Assembly (NCBI RefSeq): GCF_032854445.1
Contig: NC_088300.1
Location: forward strand, 51,870,984 to 51,930,983
Direction: 5' to 3'
Length of the DNA: 60,000 bases
Source: Liolophura sinensis
Lineage: Eukaryota; Mollusca; Polyplacophora; Chitonida; Chitonidae
Below the pieces are notes generated by a model. The model made no database searches, had not been told where the DNA came from, and was given only the letters and a program-made list of their open reading frames with translations. The translations under genes were made by a program, and so were the position numbers. This document shows positions 48,227 to 59,072 of the stretch, piece by piece (positions within the stretch are counted from its first letter, which is position 1; every line of letters starts with the position of its first letter).

Positions 48227-49277
48227 CCATCACTGAACACCCCCCGTAAAACACAAACAAGCCCTTAGACAGTATTCATAGAATCTGTTACTGGTGAGGT
48301 GTTTGTGAATCTTTACGGATGTAACTAATAGAGGCAGCAGGTTTGATAACTCTATTAACAGAACACTGTCTGGCCTTGATTATGTGCTTACATGTAATTT
48401 AACCTTAACTGACCCTCCTAAAATTTTTCAAATTGGCATCAGAATTTCTGTATTTAAATAGGCAATACTGGAGATGTTTTGGCAAAAAATCCATAGATGA
48501 TAATCAAGTCAAATTTTCTGGACTTACTGAGAATAGCTCAAATAGTCACATTTTTCTAAATATCAGAATCCTACCTGTATTGTTTATATTGTTAAAATGA
48601 TTTTAAAGTTTGAAAAAGTTTTAATTGTAGTCACTTGATAAATTTTAGGAAATTTGTTAATGTTTTTGGATGATAACATGTGGATAAATAAGGTTGATAA
48701 TTTCTGAAAGGTACAAAGTATTTGCCTATGCTCCCTTCTAAAATAGAAAAAATTTTATGGGATTTCCACAGACCTATGTGTCTTAGCCTCTTTAATTAAG
48801 ATTGACATCTTTTAATTATGTAGTTTTGACGCTTCAACATAATAGTGCTGAATGTATGATATATGAATGATTTGTTATCTCTCAGTAATTACGGTGTAAA
48901 TTTTCCAGTCAGTAAGCAGTTCAATTAAGTTTCAAATTAAACTAAAGTCTAAACCTGTTTGGTATTGCCCTGAGGTGTCCTGTGATGTTGTCATCTTTGG
49001 GAATGGACAGAATGCTTTGTTGTAAGAAATCTGCATCTAACTTGACCACAAGTGCTAATAATTAACTGTGACTGAGTGACGCTGAACAAAGTGACCCCAA
49101 AACATTTTTACTTGCAGCAGAAAAAGAAAATGCAAGACAAGCTAAATTTCATCAAAATTTATATTTGTCTTTGTACGTCAGCAGTCATAATGAGGATGCG
49201 GCCCTGTTATCACAGCAGTATCAAACGTCCAAAGAACAATGTCAATGTCCTGTTAGCGCGGAATATTTGTGAATAAA
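48227..49277 (+). other. Probable 3' UTR of the SLF2-like gene, ending at AATAAA
   Basis: There are no further open frames of note. The first canonical AATAAA downstream of the stop that I noticed is at 49272-49277, followed by T/G-containing sequence. A near-duplicate of the end of the coding exon occurs at about 48298-48405 (gtaactaatagaggcagcag ... gataactct ... aacagaacactgtctggcc ... gatgatgtg-like), so part of the last exon seems to have been duplicated in tandem. Confidence 0.45.
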
Positions 49278-50441
49278 CTGCCCTTGTTCATCTCACTGTT
49301 TTGCAATTAAAAGTGGTAATTGTCTTGACACTGAGAACGGACACTGCTCGAAAAAAAAAAAAAAATTTTGCAAGTGATATATTAAACTAGTAAACTACTA
49401 CTTCAAAATTCAGCATTTTTTGTCATAGTGTTTCAGCATGGAGCTTTCTCATACTTAAATGTATAAAGGTGTAAACAGCTGTTAAATGTGATGAGATGAG
49501 CACATCTGTATAATATGTAATTTTGGTTACTTGTAAATTATGTATACCTAACTGGTTTTGCCAAATAGTTCATGGTTGACTGAATTCAAAGCATAATGGT
49601 CCGATTGCTCTTTTTGTCCGATCACTTGAAGTAGTGTTTATATCATATGTTTTCTGGATATATCTGTCTGAAAAGACTTTGACTGCCCAAACCAAACTGC
49701 TCAGTTGTGTGTATTGTAGAACTTGAAATGGAACAGTGCTTTGTACCATTTTATCTGAAGCTTGAAGACTGCTGAACTTCATTTCTCTCCCGTAATCCTC
49801 TTAGATATACGTTCTAATATGGGATGTCTCAGGTAATGATCATGTTCAATGAATGTCTAAATCCTAAGGCAGCTTCAGATACACGTAAATCTTGTTTTTG
49901 TATTTGTTTTTTAAAGCGACATATTATTGTCCTGTACAGTTTGTCGGAAAAATTTCCCCCTGTAAATTATGCGTCATCCTTGACTGTGTCATTTGTTGCA
50001 AAGAAATACATATTTCGTTACACTTGAATGTTTCTTATTGAAAAAAAAAACTGCATTATGTTCTTTGTTCACGTGAACTACTTAGTCCGCCTGGGTGAGT
50101 TGATGGTTGATAATTGAAGCCTTTAAGCTGTGATCTTGTGGAGCCCAACATATACATTTGACAGTCAGACCTAATGGAAAAGAATAAATGCGCGAAAAGT
50201 TTTCAAGTGACAGCCAAATTCATTTCTTTCGGAATTACATCTGTTTTTATATGCTTGAAGCAAGTGTATATGAAGGCGTTTAAAGTACCGACTATGGCTA
50301 CAAATTCAGGAATCTGGCTTCTGCTGGCCCAGTAGACGCTTCACACCAAGTTTGTCACGAGCGTCTGGTAAGGTTCCATGAATTGACTTTGTCAACTTTC
50401 CACCACCATTAAACTTGACCACTGTCGTTCAGGCCTCGGGG

Positions 50442-50655
50442 TCACGAAGCAATCGTAGACTTGGATCAAAATTTCAAATCACCTTAAAATTGTTGTTGCT
50501 TACCTTACAAGTTAGGGCAAAACATTGACAGCATTACTTCTGTTAAGTTATTGTACAACAAATTTCAGCTAAAATACGGAACGGAAGACGCCAAATTTGA
50601 TGATTGAAATTTTGACTTGAGTCAAAGATCTCTTCGTGATCCTGAGGCCTGGGCA
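50442..50655 (+). repeat. Foldback (MITE-like) element
   Basis: Inverted arms of about 50 bp: caggcctcggggtcacgaag with gatcaaaatttcaaatcacc on the left, and the reverse complement of the right end (caggcctcaggatcacgaag, agtcaaaatttcaatcatc). Related single-arm sequence occurs at 39385-39440, next to a SINE. Confidence 0.7.
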
Positions 50656-50749
50656 ATAGTTCGGAGCAAAATGTAAAACACTCTTCAGAAAAGAAGCATT
50701 ACATTTTTATACTTGTTTTTATGTATAAAAAATCGGCCTTTTCTATCGA

Positions 50750-50844
50750 GCTCTGCCCGATTTTCTCCTGTCATAATGCTGCCCGCTGGGGTATAAGTGA
50801 AATATTTTTGAGTGCGGCGTAAAACACTAATCAAATAAATGAAA
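50750..50844 (+). mobile_element. 5'-truncated SINE (family 1)
   Basis: The tail block tgaaatatttttgagtgcgg and short AAAT tail are present; no head. Confidence 0.75.
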
Positions 50845-51303
50845 ATTGGCGAGTCTGGCTGGTTGGAGGAAATCGAACAGAAATCGGTTGAGGCCACAGA
50901 TCCTCTCCTCCATGCGGGGTATTTTCGAATTTCACGACCGATGACAGGTGAAATCGGATAAGTATTTTTTACTCCTTGTACGTGTGGCGACAAAAAAACC
51001 CTTGTCTAAAACGGCAGAAACAGCAAGCTGCGTATTTGCTCTTATAAAATTAATATGAAAAAGGGAAGTATGAATTTTTCAGCCACCTGCAGGCATTGGT
51101 GTTTCCATTATAAATGTCATTTCATTGGCATGAACTTAAAAGAAGACAATACTAGGCCAAATGTATATATGTGCATCGATAAAGTATCACGCATCAAGTT
51201 TTAAAAGCAAACCTTCAAAGTTATCTTTAAATAATAATAATTCAGCAAATAAAATCGCGCATATTGAGAAAATGGAAAGCGCCGTCATGCATATTATATC
51301 ACA

Positions 51304-51661
51304 CCGGCCCGGATAGCACAGTCGGTAGAGCGTCCGCTTCGGGACCGGTAGATCCAGGATCAATCCTTGATCGAGTCACACCCAAGACTTTAAAAGAGGA
51401 AGTTGTAACTTCCTCGCTTGGCGTTCAGCATGAAGAGGATAGTGCAACGACTGGTTGACCCGTATCAGTATAATGGCTCGGGCGGGGCGGCTTGCTTGCC
51501 TTCGGTAAGTCGTCTCAGTGAGGCAGCACTAAATAAAAGAGCGGTGGAAATCCGTCCTGCAACAAGTAGGCACATTACACGTACATGCACCCTAATGATT
51601 CCTTCGTCGTCATATGACTGAAAAATTGTTGAGAACGACGTTAAACCCCAAGCACTCACTC
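51304..51661 (+). mobile_element. Full-length tRNA-derived SINE, family 2
   Basis: The head cggcccggatagcacagtcg contains an A box (TAGCACAGTCGG), with a B-box-like gatccaggatcaatcctt about 45 bases on. A body without similarity to family 1 follows (cggcttgcttgccttcggta, gtcgtctcagtgaggcagca). It ends gttgagaacgacgttaaacc with a CACT-rich terminus instead of an A-rich one. The head suggests descent from a tRNA gene; no target duplication was clear. Confidence 0.85.
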
Positions 51662-51766
51662 GATTAAAACAATCAGGCCCGGGAAAAACAACTGGTTCCT
51701 CTGGCGTAACCCAAATCCTTTTTATAGCCTTTTAGTAGTACGAGCCTGGGGCACGGGTGACTGGGA

Positions 51767-52028
51767 TTTTTTATTTATTTGATTGGTGTTTTACGCCGTA
51801 CGAAAGAATATTTCACTTATACGACGGCGGCCAGCATTGTGGGAGGAAACCGGACAGAGCCCGGGGGAAACCCACGACCATCCACAGGTTGCTGAAAACC
51901 GTCCCACGTACGGCCGGAGAGGAAGCCAGCAAGAGTTGGACTTGAACTCACAGCGACCGCATTGGTGAGAGACTTCTGAGTCATCACGCTGCGCTAGCGC
52001 GCTAACCAACTGAGCCACGGAGGCCCCC
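51767..52028 (-). mobile_element. Full-length SINE (family 1) with 8-bp target duplication
   Basis: Same structure as the copy at 15817, with little divergence. The tRNA-like head is at the right end (gctaaccaactgagccacgg) and the AAAT tail at the left. GACTGGGA is duplicated at 51759-51766 and 52029-52036. It looks like one of the younger copies in the window. Confidence 0.9.
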
Positions 52029-52901
52029 GACTGGGACGTCTATCTTAATCAAAGGGGTGACGCGACATGGTATTCCCGGATACATACATAGAGTTACCAA
52101 GTCTTAACTTAATTGCTGTGACCGTTTATAGGTCCGTTTGTAACTTTTTCCAAAAGAACTAAGGTTAAATTTTTTGTTGTCTTTTCTTTTAAGTAGGTAA
52201 GTATCTGATTGGATTATCATAACGGTATATAGCCTTGTTCGTGTTGGAAGACTTTTGCAGATCAAGACAATAAAGAGGGTGATATGAAAGCGTATCAATA
52301 TATAGGGACTGCTTTAATGAAGATGGCAAAACGATGCATACAAGTGAGCACAACGTCTTTCACTCCATGCACCAGTTGCTCTATCACGTCCATTGGAGCT
52401 ATGCGATGCTTATACAGCCATAGGCCTCATGCAGTTGTTAAAAAAAAACTAAAAAACATTTTGCTGTTTTTAGTATGGCAGCTTCAAGGTCACCGTTTTG
52501 GCCATCTTTAATTGTGGGGTGCCTACTGGGCTGCTACAACACATGGGGAAGACATCACATAAGTGCAAGCACCTGAAGTATAGGTCGAGGTGTAAACTCT
52601 GCTTTTTAAGCCTAATCACACAACTGATTAATTGGATGATAGCCCACTGAACATTTTAATACACTGTCTAGTTCATTGGGCTAAATGATTTATTGTTAAG
52701 ATGTCCATGCAGGGGAAATAATCTTTACTTCCTTGAAATTTCCGATAGGTTGCGCTGCCAAAGTCGAAGGGTTTCCTCAGTTAAATCATCCAAGTTTTGC
52801 AAGGCAAACAAGATTATAGCCTTTTAATGGCGTGTATATAGATTTGGTGACAAAGTTGATATTGACCGGATTTCTTGGTTTATATAGTTCCATTGCAGAT
52901 G

Positions 52902-52985
52902 TATGTATGTATGCTTTGAGTTTTACATCGAACTTAGCACTTTTTCAGTGATATATCACGAGGAGTCATTAGGTGTGTGTACATA
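52902..52985 (-). mobile_element. Family 2-like SINE fragment
   Basis: A TGTATG-rich start, ttttacatcgaacttagcac and tcagtgatatatcacgagga resemble the family 2 tail region with heavy divergence. Confidence 0.45.
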
Positions 52986-53260
52986 TATTGTGTCTTCTGC
53001 AGAATGTAGTACCTTTAATATCAATGTTTATCGCTAATACGTAATGCAGTCATTCTTGGCGCATAGGTTACACTACATTTTGTGATTTTGTTTGTATATG
53101 TAGGTCATCCTTAAAATATTTATTAAAGTGAGCACCTAATACAAACTCCAAATAATCATAAATTTTGTCTTTGTTTGTATCTGGCGCCAATAATTCCATT
53201 TCAGTTGCGTATCATGGATTTGAACAAATCGTAGATACTAAAACTATGATGAACTGGGAT

Positions 53261-53312
53261 TGAATAATAAAATAATAATAATAATAATTGAATAATAAAA
53301 TAATAATTGCAA
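53261..53312 (+). repeat. AAT microsatellite
   Basis: AATAAT runs with two short interruptions; simple sequence without other content. Confidence 0.85.
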
Positions 53313-54124
53313 TAAAATCATGATTAAAGAATCGTAATCATACTTCAAACAGCGCGGTACATACACAGTGTCCAATTTATCTAAATAAGCCCACCCTGCT
53401 ACATTTATTTTGAAATATATATGCAGGGGCCTACATTTTCATGTAAATACTCGTTAGTGTATGAACCGAATAGTAAGGCACTAATTAAAGTTTTAGGCCT
53501 GTACACTTCACCTTATATATATAGCCATTAACTTTCTTGCATGCAGCAGTGTTACTATACTCTTTGGTCATATAGCTCAAAATCTGACGATTTTCCCCCA
53601 GGGTTGAGGGAAAAACGGATAGATTTTGGCATCGGTTACCTCACAGCGCTGTTTCATGTGATCGGTTCCTGCGCTCAGAGTGAATGGTTGTGGAAAACAC
53701 AACCATCCATTATTCTGACTGGTGAAATCAATTTTGGAAGTATTTTGACTGGTGGAAGCAATTTTGGAAGTATTTTGATTGGTGGAAGCAGGACGGAAGA
53801 TATATTAAACTAAATTGACCTGAAGAATTTTGGAGCAAAATTGAAACAGTATTGGTGTCAGCAGTACAGCAACAAAGTGTTGACTGACCAAACAGGTTGC
53901 CTAATTAATAGGTACTTTAATAAGTATTCCCAGTTTCAAGCATCCAGGTTCTTTCCAAGAAGGAAGAAGTCATGGATAACATGGGATTATATAAATGGGC
54001 GAAATGATACATTCCATAATCCTGAAATTACGATATTTGAAGGTCAGGCATATTCATTTATTAAAAAGTTTTAAATTCAATTCTTTTTTTTTTTTTAGGT
54101 AAAAATCTTGTTGAAGTCCTATGT

Positions 54125-54271
54125 AGGCAGATTGTTGGCAGACCTTTCCACATGCTGTCGGCGAGGAAAACAGCATGCGCTGGACTTGAACTCACCGTTA
54201 CAGCATCAGTGAGAGGTTGTTGGCTCAAAATGTATGCGTCCAGCACGCTGACCTCTCGGCCGCAGGAGCCT
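54125..54271 (-). mobile_element. Diverged head portion of a SINE (family 1)
   Basis: It matches the half of the element containing the tRNA-like head (tggacttgaactcaccgtta, then gagaggttgttggctc), while the tail half is missing. It lies just downstream of the P450 last exon. Confidence 0.65.
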
Positions 54272-54608
54272 CCATAATGGGGAGTATGAGACTACATGAC
54301 GTCGTGTTGGTTTTTGTACGTGTTTAAACAAGCTGTACACTGAACATAAAACAGTTAGTCGCAAAAGGTGATTCTGTTGAGGCTTTGAGTACACAGTGAC
54401 CTTGGATAATACAAGAGAATGTGCCTGGAGCTGACATGCATGCGCAATATATATTGTATGTATATATGTAACTTGTCTGAAATATATGGTTATCTAGGGT
54501 CCACCCCGTTATGTATATTCTCAATGTGCTGATTTGGTTATTGTCCTAATTATAATTATAATGTATACGTCTCTTCCAGAATCTGTTTTCACTGTTTGTT
54601 CCGTCATG

Positions 54609-54711
54609 TCATGCCCTTGGATAGACCTTGACCTTGATACCGTTCTGGGAGCGCATGACCAGTTCTGGAACCATGACGATCTCGTGGTCTGTGTCCAACT
54701 CTAGGCGGAAT
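54609..54711 (-). CDS. Cytochrome P450 (CYP4-type), last exon
   Basis: The exon follows acceptor ttaatctcttaacag and reads FRLELDTDHEIVMVPELVMR then SQNGIKVKVYPRA and TGA. This is the usual CYP4 C-terminus, beta-strands lining the active site. Its first base completes the codon split at the donor at 54932. Confidence 0.9.
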
Positions 54712-54931
54712 CTGTTAAGAGATTAAGAAGATGTTAACGAAAAAAGTTTGAAACGAAAGCGCTCTTGGAAAATGTAGTAATTATTAAAATAGTGTAATTA
54801 TACTGTCATAGTACACAGAGAGAACTTGGCTAATCTGGTAATTCAAGGAAAGACATTAATTGCATATGCTGTAAAAACGCGTCATAATATAACAGGATTC
54901 TGTCGTCTTGAAAAAATAAATAAATACAAAC

Positions 54932-54997
54932 CCGTTGACTATGCGCGCAACCAATACCTTCTCTTCGTTCAGCGCAAAGTTCTGTCCGATGCAATTC
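54932..54997 (-). CDS. Cytochrome P450 (CYP4-type), exon carrying the heme cysteine
   Basis: This short 66-nt exon (acceptor cattcattcttcag) reads NCIGQNFALNEEKVLVARIVN. With the preceding exon it completes the heme-binding signature PFSAGPRNCIG; the Cys here is the axial ligand. The donor GG|GTTTGT is not ideal but is the only one in the exon that keeps phase with the last exon. Confidence 0.9.
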
Positions 54998-55212
54998 CTG
55001 AAGAATGAATGAATTCAATTAGAATATTTGACAAGGACAAATACAGCTGGGCATGATGGCTCAGCATATATGCATTTAACAATCCTACACAGGGTATAAT
55101 AAGCAAATGTACAGTATATAGAAATTGTCAACGCAATAGCTATTTTAAAGTTATTCACTTCTACGAAGTTTTTCAAAATCTTGTAAACGTTTTAAAATAT
55201 ATCTTAACTGAC

Positions 55213-55295
55213 CTCGGTCCCGCTGAAAATGGCACAAAGGAATAAGGATCTCTACTTGAAAATTTATCTTCAGCAAATCTTTCTGATCGGAATTC
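55213..55295 (-). CDS. Cytochrome P450 (CYP4-type), PERF/heme-loop exon
   Basis: After acceptor attatttttttacag the frame reads EFRSERFAEDKFSSRDPYSF then VPFSAGP, ending in a split Arg codon. SERF corresponds to the PERF motif, and FSAGPR is the start of the heme loop. Phase 0 at its start joins the WENPE end of the 57810 exon to give the family-typical NPDVWENPEEFRSERF. Confidence 0.9.
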
Positions 55296-57403
55296 CTGTA
55301 AAAAAATAATAAAATATATATAATTATAAATATTATAATATTTGATATAAGAAAAATAATATTCTCATTTGTGAAAAACATTTTGTTTAAACACAGACTT
55401 GTCTTTCATATTTTACTTTTGCAACATGTTGAGATGACAAGGTTAACAGTATGTGTTGACCATGTTTAGCATAGATCATTTCTTTTACTGTTTGTGATTA
55501 ATTTTATTTTAGTCAAGAGTTGACTTTTTTACCTTTGGCAAACACGGTCTTGACAAATGCAAACAACATATGTGATATTCCTTAATGACTTGTGAATATT
55601 CGAAATGAAGCTTTATGATTGGGGCTTCATAGGCTGGGCTAATTGTAAATGGCATGGCAACAAATGTTTTTAGCCCGTGTCGCAACAATAATCAACTTAG
55701 CCCACGATCGCTTTGCGCAAGCGTTCCCTAGCTGATGCATAAATGATGAGGGGGATGAGGTGGATTTCAAGAGAAACCACTAAGGCCAATGTCATTGTTG
55801 TGTGAACTTGTGTTTTATTCTTTTTCTTGGCAGTGTACACTTGTGAAACATTTGTGTAAATGTCGTGAAAATATCCTTCAGATTCATTTCTTATGATCAC
55901 ATTGTGATAAACACTTTTCATAGATCGCATTGATCTGGAAAGTTTATTTCTCTTAGTTATGTACAGGCGATTATGTGAAATGATACTTTTATTTACAGGT
56001 TAAAAACACAGGTTACAGGTTGAAGACTAACCAAAATTAATGCTTATAGTGAAAGCTGTATGGGCTGGCTTTTCCTGGTTTCTTCTAATGGATTATGTGG
56101 TTTAAGATAGAAATATGAGATTTATTTCATCAGCTACAATTCTACAGCTGTACAGGGTGCTTCATCTTAAGTATATTTTGTTCATGTTTGTTCAGGACAT
56201 ATCCTTGGTGTTTAAGGTATTAATTTACTGTATATATTCAACATACGAATGAATACGACCCACCAAGATTTGCGAGATTGAACAAAACTGGGTAATATTT
56301 TGCAATTTTTTTCTCGATGTTGCAACACTAGTCAAAAGCGGATTTAACGGAGAATGAGGGGAAAATTTAATAGAATATCGAGGTAAAATTTCGATAACAG
56401 TATTGGTAAACCAGTAAAACATATCGTTGAGTTGTTGGAGCACGTTGAGTTCAGAGTTAGAACACTTCAGTTTTTCTGTTCATTGTTTAGCAACTTGATG
56501 TTCTCACATGTGTGTCGAACATAACAAAACGCAACTCAAGAATGGACAGAAAAATTGAACTACGGTATTCTTACTCCGAACCGTTGGCCACAACTAAACT
56601 GACATGTCTTTCTGATTTAACAATTTATTGATAGGAAAAGTTTGTGACCTATCTCTATTTTCTGTGGAATTATCACGCCATTCTCAGTTGAATGCACTTT
56701 GCCTGAGTGTCACAACCTCCGAACAATTGTGTAGTATACCATCTAGTTGACCAGATTGAATGACTCGCTAAATAGATATTCAACAGCCCATCAGCAATTA
56801 CAATTAAATAAGAACAGCAGAGAGAAAATGTCTTGCTTTCAAAAACTCTGGAATTCACCTCTTCTTTTTGGTCATGTTGATCACACGTCATAAATAGCCT
56901 CCGTTTAAGCCAAATGTCTTAGTGTCATGAGGACTGTCATTTTGTAAAGGAATAGGTGGTATTCCCTGGCCTGAACCCGCTTGCTTGAGCCTTGGTATGT
57001 CGGCCAGCAACGGGCAGACTTCCACTGTGCCTAACACTAAGCTTAAGAAACCTCTTGTACTCGTCAGGAAGGAAGGTAGTTTGCAACTGTCAACTGGTAG
57101 AACTTCTGTGACTTAAATCTGTGTTCTCTAATCACGTAAAGTACAAAAGAAAGACATCAAGGTGAGCCTTTATCAAAGACCTAAAAATATGTATGGAGAT
57201 TTAAATTTTAATGCACTAACATGTTATCAGTCCGGCGCAATCCTCTCTTCAAAAATAATAGAAGCAGTCGATTATTCGTGACCGGTGTTGAAAACGAAAA
57301 CTGAACATTCGGAAATGTATGTATATGGCCGATAGACAGTTTTTTTGACAAAATGCTGTTGACAACCCAATAATTCAACACGGAAGGAGATGTATCGACT
57401 TAC

Positions 57404-57486
57404 ACTCCGTCGCCATCATCATCTGTGTCGCTGATGGTTTCAGTGATTTGGAAGATCGCGGCACTCAGTACGGCATTTGACGCCAT
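57404..57486 (-). CDS. First coding exon of a separate gene nested in the P450 intron
   Basis: An ATG in a CpG-containing leader (ggcgatggtgtcaaaATGG) begins MASNAVLSAAIFQITETISD then TDDDGDG and runs into a strong donor (GAGT|GTAAGTCG). The leader upstream (ccgccgcgcgacttttctc) is far more GC- and CpG-rich than its surroundings, as at a transcription start. It cannot be part of the P450 protein, whose exons on either side join in phase without it. So a second minus-strand promoter lies within the P450 gene. Later exons of this gene were not identified; an acidic DTDDDGDG stretch is the only feature of note. Confidence 0.5.
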
Positions 57487-57809
57487 TTTGACACCATCGC
57501 CGGGTTACTTGTTTTCAATGACAGGTGGTCACCTGACCGGCGAACGACACTGAGAAAAGTCGCGCGGCGGATACGTGACAATTCAAACAGACCCAGCAAT
57601 ATGCGCCTGGAATAGAGTCACACGAGATCGTTTATCCGTCATGCCAACATGGCGTAGCCCATGACCGGTAAAAATTCCAGATTAAAGTTGAGTTATAGTT
57701 ACCAAGCAGATCAGAAAAATGGCTATGGACATTTATGTCGTTTTAGATATTGTACAGCTAGTCCTATAACCATATAGGCCTACACGGATCATGCAATATG
57801 TAAACCTAC

Positions 57810-58005
57810 CTCTGGGTTCTCCCAGACATCGGGATTGTGATGCATGATGAACAAGGAAATGATTATCTTCATACCAACCGGTAGTTCGACGCCGTCAATC
57901 ACCAGTGGTTTTGAAACTTCCCTACCAATAATAGGTACTGGGGTGTACATTCTAAAGACTTCCTTGATGAACATGGCCGTGTAAGTCATTTTTTGCAGAT
58001 CAGGC
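57810..58005 (-). CDS. Cytochrome P450 (CYP4-type), K-helix exon
   Basis: The acceptor is tttgttctggacag and the donor GAG|GTAGGT. The exon reads PDLQKMTYTAMFIKEVFRMY, then TPVPIIGREVSKPLVIDGVE, LPVGMKIIISLFIMHHNPDV and WENPE. EVFR is the invariant E-x-x-R of the K-helix, and the LPVG...HHNP stretch is typical of family CYP4, which are membrane-bound monooxygenases often acting on fatty acids. Its first base completes ATG (Met) with the two bases left by the 58949 exon. Confidence 0.95.
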
Positions 58006-58084
58006 CTGTCCAGAACAAAATAATAATAATAATTCGTATAACCGGTGAGGGGACAATTCTGAATAAGGCATCGTCTGGTCATAC

Positions 58085-58290
58085 AGTAGCCCCAGGTGGC
58101 TACTTCAACTCCTCTTTTTGTGTTGGGCTGGCGGAGTGTAATAGCCACAGGGGGAGCTAATGATAAACCATACACCGATTCATGCCATATCCGACAGGTC
58201 CTTTCCACATCATGGCTGCAGTCCAAAAGTGATGTCAACTTTGGCTTTTACCTCTCAGTTCGTCCGCACACGCAACATCCTAGGTATATT
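58085..58290 (-). repeat. Left arm of a ~200-bp inverted repeat in a P450 intron
   Basis: This is the reverse complement of 58488-58695 at roughly 78 percent identity by eye; shared blocks include ggctacttcaactcctct, gggctggcggagt, ggtcctttcca and ctgcagtcca. On the minus strand it encodes LLDCSHDVERTCRIWHESVY then GLSLAPPVAITLRQPN, similar to the product of the other arm. Confidence 0.85.
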
Positions 58291-58487
58291 CCATTTGGTA
58301 ATGGCACACCAGCCCCGTATTCACGACACGGCAGGCAATTTCTGTACAAGGCGGCCATTAACTAGTCTTTCCAGGTTTAACGCGCATGCGCCATCTAGGA
58401 GGATAACTTTTTCAAGACCTATAACTGTGGCGAAGGCAAAATGGCTGCTGCTTTACCGATGACTGATGTGAATTTGGGAATATATGT

Positions 58488-58695
58488 GAGATGTTGTGTG
58501 CCGACGAGTTGAGAGGTAAGAGTCAAAAGTTGACACCACTTCTGGACTGCAGCAATTGTTTGGAAAGGACCTGTAGGACATGGCGTGAATCCCTGTATGG
58601 TTTACCATTGGTTCCACCCGTGGCTACCATACTCCGCCAGCCCAATATCAAGAGAGGAGTTGAAGTAGCCATCTGGGACAAGTCATACAGTAGAC
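58488..58695 (+). repeat. Right arm of a ~200-bp inverted repeat in a P450 intron
   Basis: Inverted partner of 58085-58290, separated by about 200 bp. On the plus strand it reads LLDCSNCLERTCRTWRESLY then GLPLVPPVATILRQPN. Homology runs the full length of both arms. The element may be two head-to-head copies of a dispersed repeat or one foldback transposon; I do not recognise the peptide. Confidence 0.85.
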
Positions 58696-58948
58696 CCAAA
58701 TACATGTCAGAGGATTCAGATGCAAATAGATTTTGTTGTTGCGGAATAGTAATCTCGATATATAGTTATCTTAGGTTTACGTGTGAGGTGTACTCAGTAA
58801 TTCTTAACCTGATCCTATAAGGAACAATTGCTTTAGGGACATCGATATGATGAACCTGTATATAGTTGAGGGTAAAGTGGTATATGTTATAAAACTACAT
58901 GCCCCATCATGCTATGGACAGAATATAGGTCAGTGGAGACAGACGTAC

Positions 58949-59072
58949 ATTTCAACGTCTTTTCTGTCGCCCAGCACGTCACGAACCTCCTGGTATACCT
59001 TTTCCTGGATATCCGGGTACTTGGCAAGAGCGTACATTGCCCAGGATGTGCCACTCGCTGTAGTGTCATGCC
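58949..59072 (-). CDS. Cytochrome P450 (CYP4-type), I-helix exon; gene runs off the right edge
   Basis: After acceptor gtgttttgttttccag the frame reads HDTTASGTSWAMYALAKYPD then IQEKVYQEVRDVLGDRKDVE and ends at donor AAT|GTACGT. GHDTTASGTSW is the oxygen-activating I-helix motif characteristic of CYP4 enzymes (AGHDTTASGISW-like). The five exons from 59072 down to 54609 join in perfect phase to about 190 residues, the C-terminal 40 percent or so of a usual 500-residue enzyme. The N-terminal anchor, the C-helix and the exon before this one are not in the 0.9 kb to the window edge, so the gene is cut by the window, not truncated. Confidence 0.95.

Larger units (their letters stand above)
49300..54600. 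other. Intergenic space between convergent genes
   Basis: The SLF2-like gene ends near 49.3 kb reading right and the P450 gene ends at 54.6 kb reading left. The space holds a foldback element, three SINE copies, an AAT microsatellite and, near 53720-53800, two to three copies of a 30-bp unit (attttggaagtattttgact). No exon was recognised. Confidence 0.5.

Noticed and set aside
51304-51390. Possible tRNA gene
   Set aside because: A- and B-box-like motifs are present, but the stems do not close into a cloverleaf and the sequence continues into a SINE body.
53541-54074. Two adjacent plus-strand ORFs of 90 and 77 codons
   Set aside because: The first includes a short 30-bp tandem repeat; neither has splice signals or a recognisable family.
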